Assembly: GCF_013364195.1 (NCBI RefSeq)
Contig: NZ_CP054918.1
Location: forward strand, 5,011,001 to 5,075,000
From: Streptomyces sp. NA04227
GTDB lineage: Bacteria > Actinomycetota > Actinomycetes > Streptomycetales > Streptomycetaceae
Direction of reading: 5' to 3'
DNA length: 64,000 nt
Numbering within the stretch: the stretch's first letter is position 1; every line of letters starts with the position of its first letter. The position numbers and the translations under genes are program-made. The notes under the pieces are model-generated. The model worked only from the letters and a program-made list of their open reading frames with translations, had not been told where the DNA came from and searched no databases. Positions 48,694-56,581 of the stretch are shown here, one piece after another.

Positions 48694-49749
48694 ATGAATC
48701 GCCGTTTGCGCACTCTCGGTCAGGTCTCGGGTGTGGGCCTGGCCGTGGTCTGCACGATCGCACCAGGTGGTGTCGGGGACGACGTCCACCGGCCCGGCAC
48801 AGGCGGCGGGGCCGAGAAGAACACCCTCAACGCTTCTGCCACCGCCTCCAACATCCAGGTGACGAACGTCAAGGGCGGCGGCTCCGGCAGCAAGCCTCTG
48901 ATACCGGCCGACCCGAACTGGAAGCCGCCCGCCTGCTGGTACGAACCGGTGGCCACCCCCGAGCAGTTGAAGGATGCCGTGGAGGGGGTCAAGAAGAGCG
49001 GTGGCCGCACCACGGTGCGCGTCGGCGCCTACACCGGCTGGGGCGAGCAACTCCTCGTCGACCACTACGAGAAGGGCCGGGACGACGGCACCGGCGAGCC
49101 GTCCTGGAAGAACTACAACCTCGGCAAGGACGGCAAGTGGTGGCGGGCCGTCGTGCGTGAGGACATGGAGTTCAGCGACGAGTCCTTCAAGTGCGACAAG
49201 TTCCTGTTCTGGCAGGACGCCGGCACCCTGCCGAACGACCCCAACGCACCCACCCCGGACGTCCTCGCGGCCTACGCGTACAACGAGATCAAGATCCCGG
49301 ACACCAAGGTCGAGCTCAAGCCCGACGGCCCGACCAAGGTCAACCTCCCCACCTGGGTCTGGCTCGACAAGGCCAAGTTCGACGACGTCGTGGTGCGGGC
49401 CGAACTGCCCGGCACCGGCGTCTGGGCCGAGACCACCGCCAAGCCGGTCAGCCTCCACCTCGACCCAGGATCGGGTGACGCCCGGACCTACCCCGCCTCC
49501 GGCGAGTGCGCGATCAACGACGACGGCAGCATCGGCCGACCGTACCGCCGGGGCGATGCGGAGAAGACCCCGCCGTGCGGCGTGCAGTACGGCCGCTCCA
49601 GCGCCGGCAAGTCCTTCCCGCTGAAGGCGACGGTTACCTGGGAGATCACCTGGGAGGGCAGCGGCGGTACGGGCGGCGACCTGCCGGACGGCACCTTCGA
49701 GGGCACGCAGAACGTGGTCGTGCAGGAGGCTCAGTCGGTCAACCGCTGA
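48694..49749 (+). CDS. Secreted protein, second copy of the duplicated pair
   Basis: 351 residues, ATG 48694 with GAGGGGGG about 8 bases upstream. N-terminal signal RRLRTLGQVSGVGLAVVCTI. Blocks shared with the gene at 46167: PNWKPPACWYEP versus ANWEPPGCWYAP, KVNLPTWVWLDKA versus KVNLPTWAWLDKG, KTPPCGVQYGRSS versus QTPPCGVTYRKSS, and a C terminus GGTGGDLPDG then VVQEAQSVNR versus VQEAQAVNR. These show clear paralogy over the whole length. A secreted or surface role in company with the coupled lipoprotein is inferred. No known family. Confidence 0.8.
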   Translation: MNRRLRTLGQVSGVGLAVVCTIAPGGVGDDVHRPGTGGGAEKNTLNASATASNIQVTNVKGGGSGSKPLIPADPNWKPPACWYEPVATPEQLKDAVEGVKKSGGRTTVRVGAYTGWGEQLLVDHYEKGRDDGTGEPSWKNYNLGKDGKWWRAVVREDMEFSDESFKCDKFLFWQDAGTLPNDPNAPTPDVLAAYAYNEIKIPDTKVELKPDGPTKVNLPTWVWLDKAKFDDVVVRAELPGTGVWAETTAKPVSLHLDPGSGDARTYPASGECAINDDGSIGRPYRRGDAEKTPPCGVQYGRSSAGKSFPLKATVTWEITWEGSGGTGGDLPDGTFEGTQNVVVQEAQSVNR

Positions 49750-49776
49750 CGGTATGGATGTCGGCGGCACGTCATG

Positions 49777-49805
49777 GGGCGGTCACTCCTTGTGGGTGAC
49801 CGCCC
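49777..49805 (+). terminator. Terminator after the second pair
   Basis: Perfect arms GGGCGGTCAC (49777-49786) and GTGACCGCCC (49796-49805), loop 9 bases, 28 bases past the stop. Confidence 0.85.
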
Positions 49806-50209
49806 TGATGCGTGAGGTCGTTTCGCCCGCGGGGCACTGCTATCCGTTGGCAGCAGTGAGGAACGGGCGCGGCGCCAACGCCCCATACTTCCTCAGGATC
49901 AACGGGACCGTGCTCTGTGTCAGTCCGTTCCGTCGGAACATCAACTCGCGTCTCAGTCAGGTCTGGTGTGCCAGTCCCATCGGTCCGGGGCGGCGCGGTC
50001 TCGGAGCCTGGTGGGGGGCGAGGCCGCTCAAGTTGATTCGGGTCTGAGTGAGGGCAACAGCGCTGAGGTGGGACCGCGTTCCTCGACACCGGCGCTGTTC
50101 CACATCGTGGTCGGCTGGTGACGTATCGCATGGATTTCCGATACCCAGGTGAGCTAACGTGCTTCGTTGGCATGTGCACACACCAGCGCTGCAGGGGGCG
50201 GGCCTAGTC
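49806..50209. other. Intergenic region upstream of the toxin locus
   Basis: About 400 bases with no gene that I can support. It should hold the promoter of the toxin locus; TAACGT at 50155-50160 is a reasonable -10 box, but a -35 box is not clear. Confidence 0.5.
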
Positions 50210-50524
50210 ATGGGCGATCTCGGTAAAGAGTCGGCGTCGATAGCGAATGCGGCCCCGTTGCTCCGCAGGGCCCCGCACCACATCTCCAAGCCCTTGCAGC
50301 AGTTCAAGTCGCAGACGGACGACCTGTCCGCCCTGGGCGCACTCGGCGCCCTGATGAGCGCGACCGACGACGTGCGCGAGGGCATGGAGACCTTGTCCAA
50401 GCTCGTCGAGCAGGTGGTGGACGAGTGGCACGACGAGGCGAAGCTGATGACCGATCTGTCCGATGCCTTCGACGTCCTGGACGTGCTGCTGGACGCGGCG
50501 CAGGGCAAGGGCAAGAAGGGCTGA
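50210..50524 (+). CDS. Small helical protein upstream of the RHS toxin
   Basis: 104 residues, entirely helical in appearance (ESASIANAAPLLRRAPHHIS, LMSATDDVREGMETLSKLVE, EWHDEAKLMTDLSDAFDVLD). No signal peptide and no Cys. The size, helicity and position directly before an RHS protein whose own N terminus is WXG-like suggest an ESX/WXG100-type partner or chaperone for secretion. The W-x-G motif itself is absent, so this is inference. Start ATG 50210 is favoured; GTG 50159 would add 17 residues. It ends 10 bases before the RHS gene. Confidence 0.65.
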   Translation: MGDLGKESASIANAAPLLRRAPHHISKPLQQFKSQTDDLSALGALGALMSATDDVREGMETLSKLVEQVVDEWHDEAKLMTDLSDAFDVLDVLLDAAQGKGKKG

Positions 50525-50534
50525 GGTCGGAGTC

Positions 50535-53500
50535 GTGGTCGACTGGAATCCGCTGCATCACGTTGATGACATCAACCCGCTCAAGCTGATCAACAAGTTC
50601 AACCACATGGCCGGCGACAATCTGGCCAGCATGATGCAGTTCCTCGGCATCTCGGATCCCGCGGTGGATCCGGACGGGGTGCGGGACATCGCGAAGAAGT
50701 GGCGTGCGCTTGCCGACGCCGTCGACGACTCGGTCACGGACGCCGAGAAGGCCCTGGCGGAGGTCGACTGGGAGGGCAAGACCGCCAAGGAGTTCTTCAA
50801 GCGGGCGAAGAAGACCCGGCAGCATGCTTCGAAGATGGCCGACGGGCTGCGTGACGGCGCCGACGGCCTGGACAAGTTCGCCGACGAGGCGGAGCAGCTG
50901 CTGAGCGAACTCGGCGTGATCGTCGTGGAGATCATCGAGGTCGAGATGGCCGGTCTCGCCCTCAGCGTGCTGACCGGTGGCGCCTCCGCCGTGGTCAGCA
51001 GTCTCGCGGCAGGTGCGCGGTTCGCGAAGGTGACGGCGATCATCGCGCGGATCGAGAAGGCGGGTACGGCACTTGGCCGCACCATCCGCGTCGTCATGGA
51101 GACGATCCGGGCTCTGATACGTGCCCTTCGCGCCCTCAAGCAGATCAAGGGCGTTGCACAGGCTGGCAAGTTGGCGGCGCAGGGCGCCAAGTACTCGGCC
51201 CTGGATGCCCTGTTGCAGGACCCGAGCACGTTCAAGGACCCCGAGAAGCTGGCCGAGACGCTCGCGATGGGCGCGGCCCTCGGCGTCGGCCTCGGCGGCC
51301 TGGGCAAGCTGCTCGGCAAGGGCCTGGGCAAGCTCAAGCCCAAGGACCTGTCCAAGCTGCGCCAGACGCTGAAGCTGAACTGCTCGACGCTCAACCGTAT
51401 GAAGGCGCGGCCGGGTTGGGACAAGCTACCGGCCTCCGTGCAGAACGCTCTCAAGAAGTTCGTACGGGACCCGATCGACGTCGCGACCGGCGACATGGCG
51501 CTTACGCAGAAGGACGCCGAACTGCCGGGCGTGCTCCCGCTGATCCTGGAGCGGACCCACATCTCCTCGTACAGGTACGGGGGTTGGTTCGGCCCGTCGT
51601 GGGCTTCGACGATCGACCAGCGTTTGCAGATCGATGAGGAAGGCGTCGTCTACGTCGCGGCCGACGGCTCGCGACTGTGCTTCCCCCTGCCGGATTCCGA
51701 CAGCGGCGAGGCGGTGCGCCCGGAGACCCCCGGCTCCCGGCTTACTCTCCGCTTCGCGCCCGGGTTCGACGGTGCGCTTCACGTCAACGACCCCGATTCC
51801 GGGCTGACTTACGCCTTCCACAGCCCTGTGCCCGCAGCCGAAGGCACAGCGATCGATCTCCCCCTCCAGTACATCCACGACCGCAACGGCAACCGCGTCA
51901 CCATCGAGTACGACGAGAAGCTCAGCGACCTCCCGCGCACCGTCGTCCACTCGGGCGGCTACCGCATTGCCCTGGACCGTCACGAAACCCTCGACCGGAT
52001 CGTGCGGCTGAGGCTGCTCGACCCGTCCGACTCCGACAGCGCCGGTACGACGCTCATTTCCTTCGGCTACGACGAGACAGGGCAGCTCACCGAGGAGGTC
52101 AATTCGTCCGGGCTGCCCATGCGTTACACGTACGACGACGAAGGGCGCATTACGTCGTGGACCGACCGCAACGGGACCATGTACTGGTACCTGTACGACG
52201 AGCGAGGGCGAGTCGTCGAGACGGGCGGCACCGGTGGCGCCCTGGCGTCCACGCTCAGCTATGAGGACGGGACGCGTACGACTCGGGTCACCGACTCGCT
52301 CGGGCACACACGGGTGTACGAGCACAACGAATCCTGTCGCCTGGTCCGTGAGACGGATCCGCTGGGTAACGTCACGGTGCGGGAGTGGGACGAGAGTCTG
52401 CGACTGACCTCGGTGGCTGATCCGTTGGGGCACACCTCTCGGTATACGTACGGCGAGTGCGGACGTGTGACGGCGGAGATACGCCCGGACGGCGCGATGC
52501 TGACCACGGAGTACAACCACCTCGGACTACCGACGGTGGTAACCGACCCGGATGGATCGCGCTGGGTCCAGGAGTACGAAGATGGGAAGCCGGTCACGGC
52601 CACCGACCCCGCAGGCCGAACCACCCGGTTCACGTACAACCCAGCCGGGCATCTGACCGCTGTCACGGATGCCTTCGGGAATACGACGCTAATTCGGAAT
52701 AACCCCGCTGGTTTGCCGCTCGAAGTAACGGATGCGCAAGGGGCCGTCACGCGCTACGAGCGCGACGCCTTTGGTCGCCCAAACCGACAGGTTGACCCGT
52801 TCGGTGCCGAGACTCGACTGGAATGGACGGTCGAAGGCAAGCATGCCCGTCGCATCACTGCAGATGGGAGTGAGGAGACTTGGCTATACGACGGTGAAGG
52901 AAACTGTATTCGTCACATCGATACAAACGGGGGTGTTTCTCAGTTTGAGTTCTCTCACTTCGATGTCATGTCCGCCCGCACGAGCCCGGACGGTGTGCGA
53001 TACGAGTTCACCTATGACACCGAACTGCGTTTGGCTAGGGTACTCAATCCGCAAGGATTGGCGTGGACTTACACGTATGACCCAGCCGGGCGTCTGATTG
53101 CTGAAGCCGATTTCGACGGGCGCGCGCAGCACTATGCGTACGACCTTGCAGGTCGGCTCAAGGAAAAGACAACACCACTCGGTGACGTAATCCGCTACCA
53201 GCGGGACACGATAGGGCTGGCCTTGCGCAAGGTGGCTGCCGACCAGGTCACTGAGTACTGCTACGACAGCATGGGGCGGCTGGAGCGGGCTGCTGGTCCG
53301 GATGCGGTACTGGAGGTTATCCGCGATGAGTTCGGCCAGGTTCGTTGTGAGCGGGTGAATGGCCATGAACTGAGCTACACATACGATGAGTTGGGGCGGC
53401 GCGACGGTCGCCGGACGCCATCCGGCGCGGTGAGCACATGGCAGTACGACTCGGCTGGAAACCTCACCGAGTTGACTGCCTCCGGCCGTGCTTTGCGGTT

Positions 53501-55010
53501 CTCGCACGATGTTCTGGGGCGCGAAGTCGAGCGGGAATTCGGTGCCGCCGGTGGGTTGGTCACCTTGTCCACGGTATTCGATCAGGTGGGTCGGCCGACA
53601 GAGCAGATTCTTGTATCCGGCGAGCGCACGTTGAAAGCGCTGAACTTCGAGTACCGGCCGGACAACTATCTGAATTCCCTGTCTGATTCGGTCACTGGCA
53701 CTACACAGCGCTTCACGCTGGACGCTACTGGGCGTCCCCTCGCCGTGGCTGCCCACGACTGGGATGAGACGTATGCCTACGACAGCGCCGGGAATCAGAG
53801 AGAGGCTCAATGGCCTGACGGTGTGCCAAACTCCGATGTCCGTGGACACCGAACCTACTGCGGAACCCGGGTGCTCACCGCCGGAAAGCTGCGTTACGAA
53901 TACGACGAAGCAGGCCGCACGATCGTACGGCAGAGGCCGCGCCTGTCCCGGAGGCCCGATACCTGGCACTACACCTATGACGCGGAAAGTCGGCTTACTT
54001 CTTGTGTCACGCCTGACGGGACCACCTGGCGCTATCTTTATGACCCTCTGAACCGTCGCATCGGGAAACAGAAACTGGCTGCTGACGAAGAGTCCGTGGT
54101 CGAGCATGTGAACTTTACGTGGGATGGTTCCCGGTTGGTCGAGGAGGCCAGCACTGCCACCGGAATCGTCCGCACGTGGGATTATGCAGGCCATAGACCG
54201 CTGACCCAGACTGAGCGTCGAATCGGTGGCGATGAAGACGAGGTCAAATTTTATGCCGTCGTCTCAGATGCGGTCGGCACTCCGACAGAACTCGTGGACG
54301 AGGCAGGGGGCATCGCCTGGCAGTCACGAAGTACTCTGTGGGGGACTGTTTCGTGGAATGAAAATGCCACAGCGTACACGCCTCTCCGCTTCCCAGGTCA
54401 ATACGCCGACCTTGAGACGGGCCTACACTACAATTACTTCCGACACTACGACCCGGGAATAGGCCGCTACACGACACCTGATCCCCTCGGCCTGGCGCCC
54501 TCGCCTAATCCGACTGCCTACGTATCCAACCCGAGAGTGTTTACCGACTCTACGGGATTGGCCCCGGACTGTGATGATTTTGTAGATCTTTATCATGGCA
54601 CGGATAGAGTCGCAGAAAGGAATATTAGGGCGGGTGGTGTGGATACTGGGAGAAGTTCACGCCCCATGGACTTCGGAAACGGCTTCTATACGACACGGGA
54701 CAGGCAGCAGGCTGAGGATTGGGCGGCCAGGTTTGGAGATCAAGGGGCGGTTCTACATTTCCGTATCCCTAAGGGTGAGTTCGATAGTCTGAGTTCTAAG
54801 GTATTTCAGAGGGATGATCCGGTTCTAGTAGACTTCGTGCGATATTACCGTGGCGGCGGGAAAGGTGAGCTGTACGAGGTGGTGGAGGGGCCAATGCTTA
54901 GAAATATTAACCCCTTCATGAAAAAGGGGCGGCCGCCTGTTTGGTCCGGCAATCAGGTCACATTCTTTGGTGATCGGGCGGGTGGCATCCTGACTCGAGC
55001 ACTGCAATAG
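50535..55010 (+). CDS. Polymorphic toxin: WXG-like N terminus, RHS repeats, DUF3990-like ART tip
   Basis: 1491 residues, GTG 50535 with GGAG upstream. Residues about 45-140 are helical with a W-E-G motif at 79-81 (EVDWEGKTAKEFFKRAKK), like WXG100 secretion domains. A hydrophobic helical region to about 305 follows, then a DUF6531 segment from DPIDVATGDMALTQ (residue 312) with RTHISSYRYGGWFGPSW. Many YD/RHS repeats (Y-x-Y-D-x-x-G-R/N) fill 420-1290, and the core ends YFRHYDPGIGRYTTPDPLGL near 1302-1320. The tip after GLAPD (1346-1491) has LYHGTD, DFGNGFYTT, QAEDWA and YEVVEGPM, the pattern of DUF3990, an ADP-ribosyltransferase-like fold. The tip is AT-richer than the rest. Confidence 0.85.
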   Translation: MVDWNPLHHVDDINPLKLINKFNHMAGDNLASMMQFLGISDPAVDPDGVRDIAKKWRALADAVDDSVTDAEKALAEVDWEGKTAKEFFKRAKKTRQHASKMADGLRDGADGLDKFADEAEQLLSELGVIVVEIIEVEMAGLALSVLTGGASAVVSSLAAGARFAKVTAIIARIEKAGTALGRTIRVVMETIRALIRALRALKQIKGVAQAGKLAAQGAKYSALDALLQDPSTFKDPEKLAETLAMGAALGVGLGGLGKLLGKGLGKLKPKDLSKLRQTLKLNCSTLNRMKARPGWDKLPASVQNALKKFVRDPIDVATGDMALTQKDAELPGVLPLILERTHISSYRYGGWFGPSWASTIDQRLQIDEEGVVYVAADGSRLCFPLPDSDSGEAVRPETPGSRLTLRFAPGFDGALHVNDPDSGLTYAFHSPVPAAEGTAIDLPLQYIHDRNGNRVTIEYDEKLSDLPRTVVHSGGYRIALDRHETLDRIVRLRLLDPSDSDSAGTTLISFGYDETGQLTEEVNSSGLPMRYTYDDEGRITSWTDRNGTMYWYLYDERGRVVETGGTGGALASTLSYEDGTRTTRVTDSLGHTRVYEHNESCRLVRETDPLGNVTVREWDESLRLTSVADPLGHTSRYTYGECGRVTAEIRPDGAMLTTEYNHLGLPTVVTDPDGSRWVQEYEDGKPVTATDPAGRTTRFTYNPAGHLTAVTDAFGNTTLIRNNPAGLPLEVTDAQGAVTRYERDAFGRPNRQVDPFGAETRLEWTVEGKHARRITADGSEETWLYDGEGNCIRHIDTNGGVSQFEFSHFDVMSARTSPDGVRYEFTYDTELRLARVLNPQGLAWTYTYDPAGRLIAEADFDGRAQHYAYDLAGRLKEKTTPLGDVIRYQRDTIGLALRKVAADQVTEYCYDSMGRLERAAGPDAVLEVIRDEFGQVRCERVNGHELSYTYDELGRRDGRRTPSGAVSTWQYDSAGNLTELTASGRALRFSHDVLGREVEREFGAAGGLVTLSTVFDQVGRPTEQILVSGERTLKALNFEYRPDNYLNSLSDSVTGTTQRFTLDATGRPLAVAAHDWDETYAYDSAGNQREAQWPDGVPNSDVRGHRTYCGTRVLTAGKLRYEYDEAGRTIVRQRPRLSRRPDTWHYTYDAESRLTSCVTPDGTTWRYLYDPLNRRIGKQKLAADEESVVEHVNFTWDGSRLVEEASTATGIVRTWDYAGHRPLTQTERRIGGDEDEVKFYAVVSDAVGTPTELVDEAGGIAWQSRSTLWGTVSWNENATAYTPLRFPGQYADLETGLHYNYFRHYDPGIGRYTTPDPLGLAPSPNPTAYVSNPRVFTDSTGLAPDCDDFVDLYHGTDRVAERNIRAGGVDTGRSSRPMDFGNGFYTTRDRQQAEDWAARFGDQGAVLHFRIPKGEFDSLSSKVFQRDDPVLVDFVRYYRGGGKGELYEVVEGPMLRNINPFMKKGRPPVWSGNQVTFFGDRAGGILTRALQ

Positions 55011-55019
55011 GGAGATTAG

Positions 55020-55325
55020 ATGTCTGAATTTTTGGCGAATGTCAGCGAAGATGTCCTCGAACTCCTCGGTGAGATTTCTGACGAGATGGTCCAGATGTTT
55101 GGAATTCGACGCGCCGAAGCCGTAGCTCGGATCAATGCGCAGTGGCCCGAGCAAAAGTTTCTTGAACAAAGCGAAATCATCCTCCATGAGGACGCCTACT
55201 ATTGGGCTCTATTTATCTACTACGATGGCCAAGTTCCCGACTGGGGCCCTGATGCGGACCGGTCTGGCTGGCAGCCTCGGCAGGCACCGGGTGCGGGTAC
55301 CGAGTTCTGGACGCTCGGGCGCTGA
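55020..55325 (+). CDS. Candidate immunity protein to the RHS toxin
   Basis: 101 residues, ATG 55020 with GGGAG 6 bases upstream, 9 bases after the toxin stop. No signal peptide, acidic (SEFLANVSEDVLELLGEISD), with an aromatic centre HEDAYYWALFIYYDG and a Pro/Gly/Trp-rich end. No known family recognised. The position directly downstream of a polymorphic toxin, the small size and the same lower-GC composition as the toxin tip are the basis for calling it immunity. This is inference from context only. Confidence 0.65.
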   Translation: MSEFLANVSEDVLELLGEISDEMVQMFGIRRAEAVARINAQWPEQKFLEQSEIILHEDAYYWALFIYYDGQVPDWGPDADRSGWQPRQAPGAGTEFWTLGR

Positions 55326-55624
55326 ATCGCCTGGAGGTCGAACCGCTTGGGGGGTACGTCTGAGCGCTGCGGGGTGTGACCCTGGGGACTGCCACCGGTC
55401 AGGCGTGTCGTCGTTGCCGTCCCGTCACGTCCCTCTGATGCGATCTTCCTCCCAGCCGGCCTGGCCGCATCGCTTTTGACCCCACCCCCCATCCCAGTTA
55501 CGCTCAGACCTTGTGCCTGGGGTGTGCCCTGGCCCCCGTGCGTGCCTTCAACCGTACGGGCGCCGTCATCGGCCGCACCGCAATCCGCGCCTCTGCCTGC
55601 CTTGCGGCGGGAGTCTGCGGGATT

Positions 55625-55660
55625 CGACACACCCGACCGCGTGGGTCGGCGAAGTTCCAG
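55625..55660 (+). promoter_or_regulatory. rpsL leader element shared with rpsJ
   Basis: CGACACACCCGACCGCG (55625-55641) followed by TGGGTCGG (55642-55649), then GTTCCAG (55654-55660), 37 bases before the rpsL GTG. The inner CCGACC/GGTCGG can form a 6-base stem with a 5-base loop. The same 25 bases with one change lie upstream of rpsJ. Bases 55326-55624 carry no gene and no convincing promoter boxes. Confidence 0.7.
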
Positions 55661-55697
55661 GTTAGCTTTACATCGGCACACAGAAACCGGAGAAGTA

Positions 55698-56069
55698 GTG
55701 CCTACGATCCAGCAGCTGGTCCGCAAGGGCCGGCAGGACAAGGTCGAGAAGAACAAGACGCCCGCACTCGAGGGTTCCCCTCAGCGTCGCGGCGTCTGCA
55801 CGCGTGTGTTCACCACCACCCCCAAGAAGCCGAACTCGGCGCTGCGGAAGGTCGCGCGTGTGCGTCTGACCTCCGGCATCGAGGTCACGGCCTACATCCC
55901 GGGTGAGGGACACAACCTGCAGGAGCACTCCATCGTGCTCGTGCGCGGCGGCCGTGTGAAGGACCTGCCGGGTGTTCGCTACAAGATCATCCGCGGTTCG
56001 CTCGACACCCAGGGTGTCAAGAACCGCAAGCAGGCCCGCAGCCGCTACGGCGCCAAGAAGGAGAAGTAA
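55698..56069 (+). CDS. rpsL: 30S ribosomal protein S12
   Basis: 123 residues, GTG 55698 with GGAG upstream, normal length for Streptomyces. Begins [20 protein letters not shown]. The accuracy-centre loops read [20 protein letters not shown], with Lys at the position homologous to K43, and [17 protein letters not shown], with the Lys homologous to K88, so the protein is of the streptomycin-sensitive form. First gene of the str operon, 2 bases before rpsG. Confidence 0.98.
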   Translation: MPTIQQLVRKGRQDKVEKNKTPALEGSPQRRGVCTRVFTTTPKKPNSALRKVARVRLTSGIEVTAYIPGEGHNLQEHSIVLVRGGRVKDLPGVRYKIIRGSLDTQGVKNRKQARSRYGAKKEK

Positions 56070-56071
56070 GA

Positions 56072-56542
56072 ATGCCTCGTAAGGGCCCCGCCCCGAAGCG
56101 CCCGGTCATCATCGACCCGGTCTACGGTTCTCCTCTGGTGACCTCCCTCATCAACAAGGTGCTGCTGAACGGCAAGCGCTCCACCGCCGAGCGCATCGTT
56201 TACGGCGCCATGGAGGGCCTGCGCGAGAAGACCGGCAACGACCCGGTCATCACGCTCAAGCGCGCTCTCGAGAACATCAAGCCGACCCTCGAGGTCAAGT
56301 CCCGCCGTGTCGGTGGCGCCACCTACCAGGTTCCGGTCGAGGTCAAGCCCGGCCGTGCCAACACCCTGGCGCTCCGCTGGCTGGTCGGTTACTCCCGCGC
56401 CCGTCGCGAGAAGACCATGACCGAGCGTCTGCTCAACGAGCTTCTCGACGCTTCGAACGGCCTTGGTGCGGCCGTCAAGAAGCGCGAGGACACGCACAAG
56501 ATGGCCGAGTCCAACAAGGCCTTCGCGCACTACCGCTGGTAG
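56072..56542 (+). CDS. rpsG: 30S ribosomal protein S7
   Basis: 156 residues, the normal length. Binds the 3' domain of 16S rRNA, initiates head assembly and can repress the str operon. Signature [40 protein letters not shown] and [20 protein letters not shown] at the end. The ATG is 2 bases after the rpsL stop, with GGAGAAG overlapping the end of rpsL. Confidence 0.98.
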   Translation: MPRKGPAPKRPVIIDPVYGSPLVTSLINKVLLNGKRSTAERIVYGAMEGLREKTGNDPVITLKRALENIKPTLEVKSRRVGGATYQVPVEVKPGRANTLALRWLVGYSRARREKTMTERLLNELLDASNGLGAAVKKREDTHKMAESNKAFAHYRW

Positions 56543-56581
56543 TCGCTACCCACATCGAGACCGAGAGAAGACTGAAGCCTT

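Noticed and set aside
43597..55325. Integrated plasmid or prophage
   Set aside because: No integrase, transposase, attachment-site duplication or replication gene could be seen; the island is called only from gene content and composition.
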